From Myxococcales bacterium (GTDB taxonomy: Bacteria; Myxococcota_A; Polyangia; Polyangiales; Polyangiaceae): DNA of 64,000 nt. The position numbers and the translations under genes are program-made. The notes below the pieces were generated by a model. That model worked only from the letters and a program-made list of their open reading frames with translations, did no database searches and was not told where the DNA came from. Position 1 is the first letter of the stretch; every line of letters begins with the position of its first letter. Where the stretch lies: positions 1-64,000 of the forward strand of contig CANJCO010000022.1 in the NCBI GenBank assembly GCA_947473045.1. Direction: 5' to 3'. Below are positions 17,056 through 25,675 of this stretch, piece by piece.

Positions 17056-17811
17056 TCAGCCGATCAGGAGCGAAGAAAGATCGACGCCGACGCCGGCGAG
17101 CGCTGCGTGCTGCAGTCCCGCAAGCTCAACGATTCCCTTCAGGCCCAGGTCGACCATGGCGTCGATCATCGGCCTCGGTACAGCCTCGCCCTCGGCTGTG
17201 CCTTGAATCTCGACGATCGCGCTCTTGCTCGTCGCGACGACGTTGAGGTCCACGCGCGCTTTCGAGTCCTCGATGTAGTTCAGGTCGAGCGCGAGCTCAT
17301 CGCCGGCGATGCAGCCGACGCTGATCGCGGCGACGGCGTCCCGAAGCACTTTGGTGGTCAACTTTCCCTGCCGCGTGAGCTTGTCGATCGCGATCGCGAG
17401 GGCCACGAACCCGCCGGTGATTGAAGCCGTGCGCGTTCCGCCGTCGGCTTCGAGAACGTCGCAATCGATCGTCACCTGACGTTCGCCCAGCTTGTCGAGA
17501 TCGATGGCTGCGCGCAACGCTCTGCCGATCAGCCTCTGAATCTCCTGCGTGCGGCCTCCCGGAGCCTTGCCGCGCCCGTCGCGGGATTCACGGCGCACGG
17601 GGTTCGACCGCGGGTGCATTTGATACTCCGCCGTAATCCAGCCCTTGCCTTTCCCCTCCAGAAACGCGGGCACTTTGTCGTCGATCGAAGCGGTGCACAG
17701 CACGAGCGTCGAGCCTGCGCGGTAGAGCACCGAACCCTCCGCGTACTTGTGAAAGCCGAGGTTCATTTCGACGGGGCGGAGGGTGTCGAGCGGGCGTTGG
17801 TCGGGTCGCAT
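17056..17811 (-). CDS. rph: ribonuclease PH
   Basis: Phosphorolytic 3'-5' exoribonuclease that trims tRNA 3' ends. 251 residues. Family motifs: N-terminal RPDQRPLDTLRPVEMNLGF, SVLYRAGSTLVLCTASID, GWITAEYQMHPRS and RTQEIQRLIGRALRAAIDL (with the phosphate-site Arg), then CDVLEADGGTRTASITGGFVAL. Full-length with no breaks. It lies downstream of a sensor kinase by 48 bp and upstream of rdgB, from which it is separated by the island with the kinase, Cys-rich and TPR fragments. Confidence 0.95.
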   Translation of the reverse strand: MRPDQRPLDTLRPVEMNLGFHKYAEGSVLYRAGSTLVLCTASIDDKVPAFLEGKGKGWITAEYQMHPRSNPVRRESRDGRGKAPGGRTQEIQRLIGRALRAAIDLDKLGERQVTIDCDVLEADGGTRTASITGGFVALAIAIDKLTRQGKLTTKVLRDAVAAISVGCIAGDELALDLNYIEDSKARVDLNVVATSKSAIVEIQGTAEGEAVPRPMIDAMVDLGLKGIVELAGLQHAALAGVGVDLSSLLIG

Positions 17812-17859
17812 GCCGCGGCGAATATCACGTCGCGTCGTGCGAAGTCGACACCGGCCCCG

Positions 17860-19416
17860 CTATACGCTGCCAGTCTCGCGGGGCGGCGCGATGGGCAGCG
17901 CGATTGAAAAGGTGGTGCCTCCTCCTTCGCGCGGCGCTGCTGCGATCGAGCCTCCGTGCGCCACAGCGATGCGCCGGGTGATCGCGAGACCGAGGCCCGT
18001 GCCCTCGCCCTTGGTCGAAAAAAACGGATCGAATACACGCGCTCGGATTTCGTCCGGGATCCCGCTGCCGCGGTCTTCGACGCGCAGCACCACGCTCATT
18101 CCGATGGCGAGCACAGAGACTTGAATCTCTCCGCCTTCCTGCATCGCCTCCCGCGCGTTGCGCAGCAGGTTAAGCAGGGCCTGACGAATTTGCGCTTCAT
18201 CGTACATCGCGGACGGCACGCGTCCCGCCACGCTGACCTGAACGACGCAGTGCGCGCGCTCCATTTCTTTCTTCGTGAACTGCGCCACGTCTCGCACGAG
18301 CGCTGCGAGGTCGCCCTCTTCCATTCGTGGAGATGGCAGGCGCGCGAGGCGCAGGTACTCCTCGCTCAAATTCTCGAGCCGCCCCACCTCCCGGGCCACG
18401 GCCCCAAGCAGCGTCTTGGCTTCGGCGTGCCCGCCCTCCTGCGCGAGCTCTTCTTCCAGCAGCTCGATGTTGAGACCGATCGCCGAGAGCGGATTTCGTA
18501 TCTCGTGCGTGACGTGCGCGGCCATTTTTCCGATCGCCGCCAGCCGCTCGTTGGCGACGGCCTGACTCTGGGCCTGTGCGACCGCGCGCACCATCTGTTC
18601 GAACGCTGCCGCCAGTTCGCCGAGCTCGTCGTGCGCGGGGGCGACGTCCCTCGGGGAGAGATCCCCGCGGGCAACGGCGCGCGCACGCTGGGTGACTTGC
18701 GACAGCGGCGCCAAGAGCCTTCTTGCCTGCAGAGAGACCACCACGCCCACGCCGAGGGTCAGGATCGCGAGCAGCACGAGGGCGTAGATCGACTGCCGCT
18801 CGCGTTCGCGTGCCTCCGCCGAGAGGGCTTCCATCGATGCTGCGAGGCCGTCGGCGATGACGTGGAGGCGCCTGTCGCCATCGTGTTCGACGGTTCCGAG
18901 GGGGATGAGCACGCCGTTGATGGCGTCCTTGTCCCCCGCCTCGATGGCCGAAAAAAGTCGATCGAGATCGACCTTGTCGGCGGCCAGCAGCGCTTCGATC
19001 GACGACAGCTCCTCTGCAAGATCGCGCGAAAGTTGCAGCGTGGGCGCGCTGCCTACCGCGTCGAGCTGCGTAAGGGCGGCTCGTGCGTCGAGAAATTTCG
19101 CGCGGCGCGCCGACGCGAGGGTGCCGAGCAGCATCCGCGCGCTGACCGGATCGCGCTCGTCGGGAATTCCGTCGACGAGCGTTGAGAGGGTGGCCTGCGT
19201 CGCTCGCAGCTGGCCGAGCTTGAGGGCGACCGGCAAGTAGCCCTTCGACAGCTCGTCGGAGTCGCGCGAAGCCCTGCGCTGCGCGATCAAGCTCCAGCCC
19301 ACCGTCACGGCAAAAGCAACGAGCGTAACCGCGAACGAAGCGAGCACCCGCGAGGCGATGGTTCGGCGCCGCGTCGGTTCGCCTCCGAAGGGCACGAGCG
19401 GCTGCAGCTTGCTCAC
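17860..19416 (-). CDS. membrane sensor histidine kinase with HAMP domain
   Basis: 518 residues. A transmembrane helix (about 20-42), a periplasmic helical region of ~165 residues of four-helix-bundle character, a second helix (SIYALVLLAILTLGVGVVVSL, about 208-228), HAMP, then HisKA with HVTHEIRNPLSAIGLN and HATPase_c with NLLRNAREAM, DRGSGIP and GEGTGLGLAITR. All catalytic boxes are intact. No cognate response regulator is adjacent. Divergent from the intact Ser/Thr kinase across 81 bp, and followed by rph. Confidence 0.92.
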   Translation of the reverse strand: MSKLQPLVPFGGEPTRRRTIASRVLASFAVTLVAFAVTVGWSLIAQRRASRDSDELSKGYLPVALKLGQLRATQATLSTLVDGIPDERDPVSARMLLGTLASARRAKFLDARAALTQLDAVGSAPTLQLSRDLAEELSSIEALLAADKVDLDRLFSAIEAGDKDAINGVLIPLGTVEHDGDRRLHVIADGLAASMEALSAEARERERQSIYALVLLAILTLGVGVVVSLQARRLLAPLSQVTQRARAVARGDLSPRDVAPAHDELGELAAAFEQMVRAVAQAQSQAVANERLAAIGKMAAHVTHEIRNPLSAIGLNIELLEEELAQEGGHAEAKTLLGAVAREVGRLENLSEEYLRLARLPSPRMEEGDLAALVRDVAQFTKKEMERAHCVVQVSVAGRVPSAMYDEAQIRQALLNLLRNAREAMQEGGEIQVSVLAIGMSVVLRVEDRGSGIPDEIRARVFDPFFSTKGEGTGLGLAITRRIAVAHGGSIAAAPREGGGTTFSIALPIAPPRETGSV

Positions 19417-19497
19417 GTCAGTTCACACCATCGTACACCACGTCCCTGGCGCTGCCCAATTCTGGCGCGCGCCGGAGGTGGTGAGGGCGCGGGTTTC

Positions 19498-21738
19498 GTG
19501 TTCTACTCCAGCCCATCTGCAACGTTTCATGCGCTGCGTGACGGAGCCATCTCGTTGACCAAGCTGCTTGCTATGCCCGGCGAGGGAGAACGCCTCGACC
19601 GCTTTGAACTCGTCGCCGAAATCGCCGCTGGCGGAATGGCGACGGTTTATCTCGCGCGCCTCGGCGGCGTGGCGGGCTTCAAGCGCTTTGTCGCGATCAA
19701 ACGTCTCCATCCACACCTCGCTGCCGAGCCCGAGTTCATCGAGATGTTCCTCGATGAGGCGCGCCTCGCGGCTCGCCTGCACCATCCCAACGTCGTGCCG
19801 ATCCTCGAAATCGGCCAGAGCGGCGGTCAGTTCTACCTGGTGATGGAGTACATCGAGGGCGACACCGCGGGCCGCCTCGTCGCGCGGGCGGCGTCGATGG
19901 GGCAGCGCGTGCCGCCGCCGATCGTCGCGCGCATCATGCTCGACTCTCTCACGGGTTTGCACGTCGCCCACGAGCTGCGCGGAGACGACGGTGAGCTTCT
20001 CAATCTCGTTCACCGCGATGTGTCTCCGCAAAACATTCTCGTGGGCGTGGACGGAATTTCGCGTCTGACCGATTTCGGCGTCGCGCGGGCGTCGGCGAGG
20101 CTCACGAGCACGCGGGCGGGGCAGGTCAAAGGCAAACTCGCCTACCTGTCGCCCGAGCAGGTTCGCGGCGCGGAGGTCGACCGTCGAGCCGACATCTTCG
20201 CAGCCGGCATCGTGATGTGGGAGCTCATGACGAGCGAACGGCTCTTCAAGGGCGAGGCCGACGCCGACACCTTGTTTCGCATCGTCGCGGCAGAAGTTCC
20301 GAACATGCGCGCCATTCAGCCGATGGTGCATCCGTCGGTCGAAGCCGTGTGCCTCCACGCACTGGCCCGCGACGCCCGCGACCGTTTTCAAACCGCGCAA
20401 GATTTCGCGGAGGCGCTCGAACACGCGGCTCGCTCAACGGGCCAGCTCGCGAGCGTTCGTGAGTCGAGCGCGTACGTCAATCAGCTGATCGGCCAGGATA
20501 TTTCTCAGCAGCGCGAGAGCGTTCGCGAGTGGCTCGCGCAGAGCGACAGCAGGAGCGGGGTCGCCGGGCTCCCTCAGCATGCCAATCAGTCGGGTGCCTA
20601 TGTTCCGCGCCCGCCGGCGGCGAGCCAGCCCGTGGTCAGCCCAGCGGCTCCTCGACCTGCGTCGGCGCGCTCGGTGGCGCCCCCGCCCATCCCCCCGCGC
20701 CCGCTTGCGCCAAGCGAAGGGTCCTCCTCGCGCGAACGGCAGATCGCAGCGATGCGGCCGCCCCAGCCGTCGCTCCCGGCCTACGCTCCTCCGCCTGCTC
20801 CGCCTGCTCCTGCTCAGGCCGCGCCCGAGCTCACCTCGCTCGGCGACGACGACGAAGACATGGCAACCCGCGTCGACGCGCCGCTCCACGACGACGACGG
20901 CGCCGACGCCGACGAGGAGGCCACGCGTGCGGGGTTGAAAGCGCCCGACTTGGCGCCCGCTCCGCGTGTCGTGCCCGCTGCGGGGGTTCGGGCGTTCAAC
21001 AGCACGATGCCGCTGCAAGCTGCGCCGCTGGCGCGTCCCCCAGCGCCGAGCGCGCCCCTGCTCAATCTCGCGGGAGCAGGTCAGGCGGCGCAGTCGCCAC
21101 CGGCCAATCTTGGTTCGCCGCAGTTTGGCGGCGTGCCTTCGTTCGGCGGCGTGCCTTCGTTCGGCGGCGTGCCTTCGTTCGGCGGAGCTTCACCTTCGCA
21201 GCCGCTCGTTTTCCCGCCGCCGGTGGCTGCCGCACTGCCGCAGCCGTCGCCGATGGCGCCGCCGGAAGCAACCGCAAAGCGCAAGCTGCCGCTGTGGACG
21301 TTGGCGATTCCGGCCGCCATCATCGCTGTCGCGGCGTTGATGTTGGCGGTGCGCTTCGTGAGCCAGTCGGCCAACGGGCGCCCGGTCGCGCCTCCCCCTA
21401 GCGCCAAGGCCTCGGCTGCAGCTTCGGCGCCGACGCCGCCCGTTAGCGCAACGGCGACGGTTCAGACGCTGCCTCCCCCGAGCGCCGCCGTGAGCGTATC
21501 TCCGCCTCCGCCGGCGCCCCCCGCGGTGACCGCGGTGCCATCTGCTCCCGCCACGGCAAAGTTGCCTCCGCCGCCGGTGCCTGCACCACACGTGGTCAAA
21601 CCGGTGGCCACCGCCACCGCCACCGCCACCGCCACCGCGACCGCCACCGCTGCTCCGCGACCTGCACCCGTGCCGCTGCCGAAGCCGGCGCCGAAGAAGC
21701 CGCCTGTCGACAATTCCGAGTTTGGCGGACGCAAGTGA
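19498..21738 (+). CDS. transmembrane Ser/Thr protein kinase with Pro/Ala-rich tail
   Basis: 746 residues from the GTG at 19498 (GAGGG ten bases upstream); an ATG at 19573 giving MPGEGERLDRF is an alternative. Kinase domain at about residues 33-305 with glycine loop EIAAGGMATVYLAR, VAIK Lys, catalytic HRDVSPQNIL (Ser where Lys is usual in HRDxKxxN), LTDFGVA and YLSPEQ. A long low-complexity Pro/Ala linker follows, then one transmembrane helix (WTLAIPAAIIAVAALMLAV, about 600-620) and an extracytoplasmic Pro-rich tail. It contains two in-frame tandem repeats. The GTG of the TPR/PEGA gene overlaps its TGA, so the two are translationally coupled. Confidence 0.9.
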   Translation: MFYSSPSATFHALRDGAISLTKLLAMPGEGERLDRFELVAEIAAGGMATVYLARLGGVAGFKRFVAIKRLHPHLAAEPEFIEMFLDEARLAARLHHPNVVPILEIGQSGGQFYLVMEYIEGDTAGRLVARAASMGQRVPPPIVARIMLDSLTGLHVAHELRGDDGELLNLVHRDVSPQNILVGVDGISRLTDFGVARASARLTSTRAGQVKGKLAYLSPEQVRGAEVDRRADIFAAGIVMWELMTSERLFKGEADADTLFRIVAAEVPNMRAIQPMVHPSVEAVCLHALARDARDRFQTAQDFAEALEHAARSTGQLASVRESSAYVNQLIGQDISQQRESVREWLAQSDSRSGVAGLPQHANQSGAYVPRPPAASQPVVSPAAPRPASARSVAPPPIPPRPLAPSEGSSSRERQIAAMRPPQPSLPAYAPPPAPPAPAQAAPELTSLGDDDEDMATRVDAPLHDDDGADADEEATRAGLKAPDLAPAPRVVPAAGVRAFNSTMPLQAAPLARPPAPSAPLLNLAGAGQAAQSPPANLGSPQFGGVPSFGGVPSFGGVPSFGGASPSQPLVFPPPVAAALPQPSPMAPPEATAKRKLPLWTLAIPAAIIAVAALMLAVRFVSQSANGRPVAPPPSAKASAAASAPTPPVSATATVQTLPPPSAAVSVSPPPPAPPAVTAVPSAPATAKLPPPPVPAPHVVKPVATATATATATATATAAPRPAPVPLPKPAPKKPPVDNSEFGGRK
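21124..21186 (+). repeat. 18-bp in-frame tandem repeat, 3.5 units
   Basis: Units start at 21124, 21142 and 21160, plus a partial unit at 21178: TTYGGCGGCGTGCCTTCG, encoding FGGVPS. The second and third units are identical and the first differs by one base, which implies recent slippage or conversion. Copy-number change would alter linker length of the kinase without frameshift. Confidence 0.9.
21607..21648 (+). repeat. 6-bp GCCACC tandem repeat, 7 units
   Basis: Seven hexamers (the sixth is GCGACC) encode an (Ala-Thr) run in the extracytoplasmic tail of the kinase. The in-frame hexamer can expand or contract by two residues at a time. Confidence 0.9.
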
Positions 21739-22709
21739 GCTCACGGCGCTCAGCGTTCGCAGCTGCTCTTATCGTTTTCGGAATCGCGCTGTGGCGCACG
21801 CCCGACGCGCGGGCCGACGGCAGCAAAGAGGCCGAGAAGCTCTTCGATCAGGGAACCGCGCTCCTGAAGGACGGCCGCTTTCCTGAGGCCTGCGCGAAGC
21901 TGGAAGCGAGCAATCGCATCGAGCCTGGCGTCGGTGTGCAGCTGTGGCTGGCCAACTGCTACGAGCGCGCGGGCAAGACGGCGAGCGCGTTCAAGCAGTA
22001 TGTCGCCGCGGCGCAGCTTGCCGCAGCGACCAAGGACGGGCGCGACAAGGTCGCACACAAACACGCCGCGGATCTCGAGCCGCAGCTTTCGAAGCTCGTC
22101 ATCGCGGTGCCGTCGTCGCGGCGCGTTCCGGGTATCGAGGTGAAGCGCGATGGCGAGCCCGTGAAAAATTTCGGCGAAGCCGTCATCGTCGATCCGGGCA
22201 CCTATGCGGTGACGGCCACGGCGCCCGGCTATCTGCCGTGGGAGATGAAGGTCGACGTCGGATCGAACGGAGCCGTCTCGAACATGACCGTGGGGCCACT
22301 TGAGACTGACGTTGCCGGGGTGCCCGTTGCGGCATCAAGCGTTGGGCGCGGCGTTCCTTTCTGGACTCCCATGCGCGTCGCCGGCGCCTTCACGGGCGGC
22401 GTTGGGCTTGTCGGCATTGGCGTAGGCACCGGGTTCGGTCTCATCGCTCAGAGCAGCCTCGACGACTCCAACGGGAACAACCACTGCGACTCCAGGAACA
22501 CGTGCGACGCGATGGGCCTCCAGCTTCGGAGTGACGCGCAGTCTGCCGCGCTCTTTTCGACGGTTGCCTTTGTTGCGGGCGGCGCCCTCGTCGCGGGAGG
22601 CGCGGCCATGTTCTTCTTGTCGCCGCGAACGAAATCCGACAGCGCCGCCTACGTTCTTCCAGCGGTCGGCCCTGGGTTTTCGGGACTCTCCGCCGTCGGC
22701 CGATTTTAG
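21735..22709 (+). CDS. exported TPR/PEGA-like protein coupled to the kinase
   Basis: 324 residues, GTG start overlapping the kinase TGA. Signal peptide (AFAAALIVFGIALWRTPDARA), TPR-like helices (AEKLFDQGTALLKDGRFPEA...LWLANCYERAGKTASAFKQY), a beta-rich PEGA-like segment (VPGIEVKRDGEPVKNFGEAV ... VDPGTYAVTATAPGY), then two hydrophobic segments (GAFTGGVGLVGIGVGTGFGL; AALFSTVAFVAGGALVAGGA) and a C-terminal ...SAVGRF. It probably sits in the periplasm or envelope and works with the transmembrane kinase. It is a structural relative of the broken gene at 15766-16716 and a full-length reference for it. Confidence 0.78.
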   Translation: MSSRRSAFAAALIVFGIALWRTPDARADGSKEAEKLFDQGTALLKDGRFPEACAKLEASNRIEPGVGVQLWLANCYERAGKTASAFKQYVAAAQLAAATKDGRDKVAHKHAADLEPQLSKLVIAVPSSRRVPGIEVKRDGEPVKNFGEAVIVDPGTYAVTATAPGYLPWEMKVDVGSNGAVSNMTVGPLETDVAGVPVAASSVGRGVPFWTPMRVAGAFTGGVGLVGIGVGTGFGLIAQSSLDDSNGNNHCDSRNTCDAMGLQLRSDAQSAALFSTVAFVAGGALVAGGAAMFFLSPRTKSDSAAYVLPAVGPGFSGLSAVGRF

Positions 22710-22715
22710 CGGCGG

Positions 22716-23819
22716 CTAGCGTCTGAGCGCGCGAGCGATCCACGTCGCAAGATCGCTGACCACGAACTGTCCGCGGGCTGCGCGCCGCAGCGACACGAGG
22801 CTCGAGGCGCAGGCGGTCACAAGCTCGCCGCCGCCCGCCGCGTCATGTTCGGCGACTCGCGCGACCGCGATCGCCTGCGATACAGCGGGCATCGTGACGG
22901 GAAGCAGTCCGCCTCCGCCTGAGCAGCCGCCGCGCACCGTAACCTCCGCGGGCGGACGTCCGGTGATCGTTGTCAGCACCGCGCGCGCTTCTGCGCCGCG
23001 TCCGAGGATGCGCCCCAATGAGCATGGCTCGTGGTAGCGGACGTCTGTGCGAGCGTCGCTCGCCACAAGTGCGCCGAGCTGCGCGGCAGCCTCGTCGACC
23101 AGGAGAGACACGCGCGGGGCGAGGCGCACGCCGGCCTCGCGGTAGTCCGTCGCGAACGTGACCGCGCAGCCTGGATCGGCCACCACGAGGCGATCGAAGC
23201 CTCGCGTGCGAGCCGCGAACTGCGCGGCGTGGGAGTCGAAGCGCGCGCGTGCCCCGGCCATTTTCAGGGGCTTTCCGCAGCACATGTCGATGACTTCGAC
23301 TTGGCCAACGAGCTGCCGGACGGCGGCCACGGCGTCGCGCGCGACGTCGGAGGCCCGGAGCGAATAGGTGCATCCTACAAGTAAAGCGATGGCGCTTCGT
23401 CCGGCCGATATGTGCTTCGCGACCGCGCTCCGGGTGGCCGTTGCGTGGGCTTCCCAATCGTGAACCATGCGCTGAGCCGCCTCGGGCGCGAGATCGCGCG
23501 ACGAGAAGGCTTCGCGCGCGCTCGTGAGGGAGGACGCCACATCGTTGCGGTGGTCGCAGGCGTTCGTGCACGCGCCGCAGCCCGTGCACGCCCACGCAGG
23601 CCGGGCAAACGAGGCTTCGAGCGGAACGTCGCCCTGCGCAGCGAGGTAAGCGGTCGTCATCTTGCCCCACGGCGTGAGCGTCTCGCGCGGTTCCGCGTTC
23701 GACACGGGGCAGGCCGACCGACAAAGCTTGGGGCAGTAAGCGCAGGTCTCGAGCTCCGTGCGACGTGCTTCGAGCATCGGCAGCGAAACCATGGGGCGGC
23801 GATCCGGCCGCGTGGTCAT
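22716..23819 (-). CDS. (Fe-S)-binding CCG-domain protein (GlpC/HdrB-like)
   Basis: 367 residues from the ATG at 23819, which overlaps the upstream stop (ATGA). The N-terminus has ferredoxin-like clusters CAYCPKLCRSACPVS and CTGCGACTNACDHRND (two 4Fe-4S sites). The C-terminal part carries CCG-type motifs (MCCGKPLKMAG; GGCSGGGG replaces a second canonical CCG) and HEPCSLGR. Such proteins are electron-transfer subunits of glycerol-3-phosphate or lactate/glycolate oxidases and heterodisulphide reductases. No flavin subunit is adjacent apart from the ketopantoate-reductase-like gene, so the partner is unknown. Confidence 0.82.
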   Translation of the reverse strand: MTTRPDRRPMVSLPMLEARRTELETCAYCPKLCRSACPVSNAEPRETLTPWGKMTTAYLAAQGDVPLEASFARPAWACTGCGACTNACDHRNDVASSLTSAREAFSSRDLAPEAAQRMVHDWEAHATATRSAVAKHISAGRSAIALLVGCTYSLRASDVARDAVAAVRQLVGQVEVIDMCCGKPLKMAGARARFDSHAAQFAARTRGFDRLVVADPGCAVTFATDYREAGVRLAPRVSLLVDEAAAQLGALVASDARTDVRYHEPCSLGRILGRGAEARAVLTTITGRPPAEVTVRGGCSGGGGLLPVTMPAVSQAIAVARVAEHDAAGGGELVTACASSLVSLRRAARGQFVVSDLATWIARALRR

Positions 23820-24712
23820 CCGATGAGCCTCGCGTGCAGGGTCCGCATCGCGGCGGCATCGAACCCGCGGGCCTCGGCCACGCGAATGAGCTCTGCCCCG
23901 AGCCACCGCGCGGTACCGCGCCGGGCGCGCGCGAACTGCGCATCGGCGTAGTCGATGGTCTCCGGCGAGACGCGCTCTGCGAGTCCGAGCCCGAGCTTGA
24001 GCATGCGTGGTCCGACGAATTTGGTGAGCAGCGACACCCATCCTGGCGGGTGTCCGAGCTCGGCCGCGAGCCGCTGGGCTTCGCCGGTGGCGTCGGTCGC
24101 CTCGCCGAGGAGCATGGGGTTCGCGAGCGCCGCGTGCGTCGAGCCCGATGCTGCCAGCGCCATGACAAGGGGCAGAAAAGTCGCGGTCACCGCTTGATTC
24201 GCCGCGGACACTTCGCGCTGCAGTCGCGTGTGCACGCCGCTCGCGTCCAGCAACTTCGCCAGCTCGCCGAGACCGGCATCAGCGTCAATCACGGTCGGCG
24301 CGGACCGGGGGAGCCAGTACCGCACGACACCGTCGCTTCTCACGTAGCCCGTCACTCCAGGGAGTGCCGCCACGGCGCGCGCGCCCAGCCGCTCCCGTAT
24401 CCGATGCCAGCTCTCGGGCAACAGCGGCATCATGAAAACGATCGGAGCGCGCAGCTCGTCGAGGCCCGCGAGCAGGTCGTCGGAGACCGCTTCGGCGGGA
24501 ACGCACGCGAGCGCCGCGTCACTTCCCGCGGCGAAGCCCGCGTGGGCGTGCACGGCGTCTGCGAGGATGCGACCGCTCCCGTCGGCGCGTTCGACGCCAT
24601 TCGCGGCACGTGGAGCGTGACGCGATAGAACCGACACGTCAGCGCCCACGCTGCTCAAGTGCGCGGCGAACACGCGTCCGGTCGCTCCTGCGCCGACGAC
24701 GGTGATCTTCAC
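23816..24712 (-). CDS. ketopantoate reductase-like NAD(P)-dependent dehydrogenase
   Basis: 298 residues, GTG start. The N-terminal Rossmann motif MKITVVGAGATGRVFAAHL is the ApbA/PanE type, and an all-helical C-terminal domain follows. The family size (~300) matches. Specificity for ketopantoate is not shown: the conserved mid-protein Lys and C-terminal Glu/Ser of PanE are hard to place, and pan genes are not nearby. Its stop overlaps the start of the Fe-S protein, so the two are translationally coupled and may act in one redox pathway. Confidence 0.75.
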   Translation of the reverse strand: MKITVVGAGATGRVFAAHLSSVGADVSVLSRHAPRAANGVERADGSGRILADAVHAHAGFAAGSDAALACVPAEAVSDDLLAGLDELRAPIVFMMPLLPESWHRIRERLGARAVAALPGVTGYVRSDGVVRYWLPRSAPTVIDADAGLGELAKLLDASGVHTRLQREVSAANQAVTATFLPLVMALAASGSTHAALANPMLLGEATDATGEAQRLAAELGHPPGWVSLLTKFVGPRMLKLGLGLAERVSPETIDYADAQFARARRGTARWLGAELIRVAEARGFDAAAMRTLHARLIG

Positions 24713-24731
24713 GCGCGCTTACCGGCCGTTT

Positions 24732-25556
24732 TCAGCGGTAGGTGAACCGAAGGTCGTGGTCACAAATGCGATAGACGTCGCCTTCGGCGATTTGCTTTCG
24801 GGCGATCCGCTGGCCATTGTACTCGACGCCGTTGGTTGAGCCCATGTCGACCATGAAGTACACGCCGTTCTGAAACTCGACCATCGCGTGTTGACGCGAC
24901 ACGTTCGGGTCCTTCAGCGTGAGGTCGCTCGACTGCTTTCCGCGGCCGATCACGAAGCGCTCCTTGGTCACGGGAACCTTGTCACCCTGATAGAACACAG
25001 AGAGCATCGCGCTGGCGGGCTGCGGCTGCGGCGCGTAGGCGGGGGGTGGCTGGGGCATGCCACGCGGAATGGGAGGCGGAGCGCTGCGCTGGGCCGGCGG
25101 CGGAGGGGCGGGCGGCGGACGCGAGGGCATCTGCGCTGGGCGACTCGGCAGGCCGACGCCGGAGGGCGGCTGCGGCAGCGACATCGTACGCTGCGGCGGC
25201 GCGGGCAAGGCGCTGGGAGGGCGCGGCGGCGGGGCGGGAAGCGCGCTGCTGGCGCGCGACGGCGGAGCGGGGAGGGGGCCCGGCCCGCGCATCGGGGGCG
25301 GCGCAGGCGCAGCAGGAGTCGGGATCGCCGTCGACGCCGGCATCGGCTCGCGGCCGCCCTGCTGCCCGCCCGGGAACGGCGTCCTCGCGGAGCCTGCGCC
25401 GTACGAGCGCTGCCGCGCGTACTGCTTCATCGACTCGTTGATGAGGTATCCGACGCTGCACTCGAGCTCGCGAGCCATTTGCTCGAACGTCTCCCACAGG
25501 ACGTCCCGGCACTCGAATGAGCGCGTGCTCTTCTTGTTCGGATCAGGCGATGTCAA
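24732..25556 (-). CDS. RHH-like N-terminus fused to C-terminal FHA domain
   Basis: 274 residues. The start is a TTG at 25556, decided by a near-perfect TAAGGAGG with a 5-base spacer. Residues 13-50 (SFECRDVLWETFEQMARELE...LINESMKQYARQR) resemble a ribbon-helix-helix (CopG/Arc-like) unit. Residues ~55-180 are a Pro-rich linker. The C-terminal ~90 residues form an FHA domain with RFVIGRGKQSSDL, VSRQHAMV and STNGVEYNG, the phosphothreonine-binding signature. It could bring a DNA- or protein-binding module to phosphorylated targets of the local Ser/Thr kinases. The RHH assignment is the weaker part. Confidence 0.8.
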   Translation of the reverse strand: MTSPDPNKKSTRSFECRDVLWETFEQMARELECSVGYLINESMKQYARQRSYGAGSARTPFPGGQQGGREPMPASTAIPTPAAPAPPPMRGPGPLPAPPSRASSALPAPPPRPPSALPAPPQRTMSLPQPPSGVGLPSRPAQMPSRPPPAPPPPAQRSAPPPIPRGMPQPPPAYAPQPQPASAMLSVFYQGDKVPVTKERFVIGRGKQSSDLTLKDPNVSRQHAMVEFQNGVYFMVDMGSTNGVEYNGQRIARKQIAEGDVYRICDHDLRFTYR

Positions 25557-25675
25557 ACCGGCCTCCTTAGGAACTCCCGGCGCTTGACCGGGAGCACACG
25601 CTCGATCTGGGAAGATAACACTTTTGTCGATTTCATCGGGGATTCAGTCGCGCTGGCGGGACCGGCGCGAGGCGG

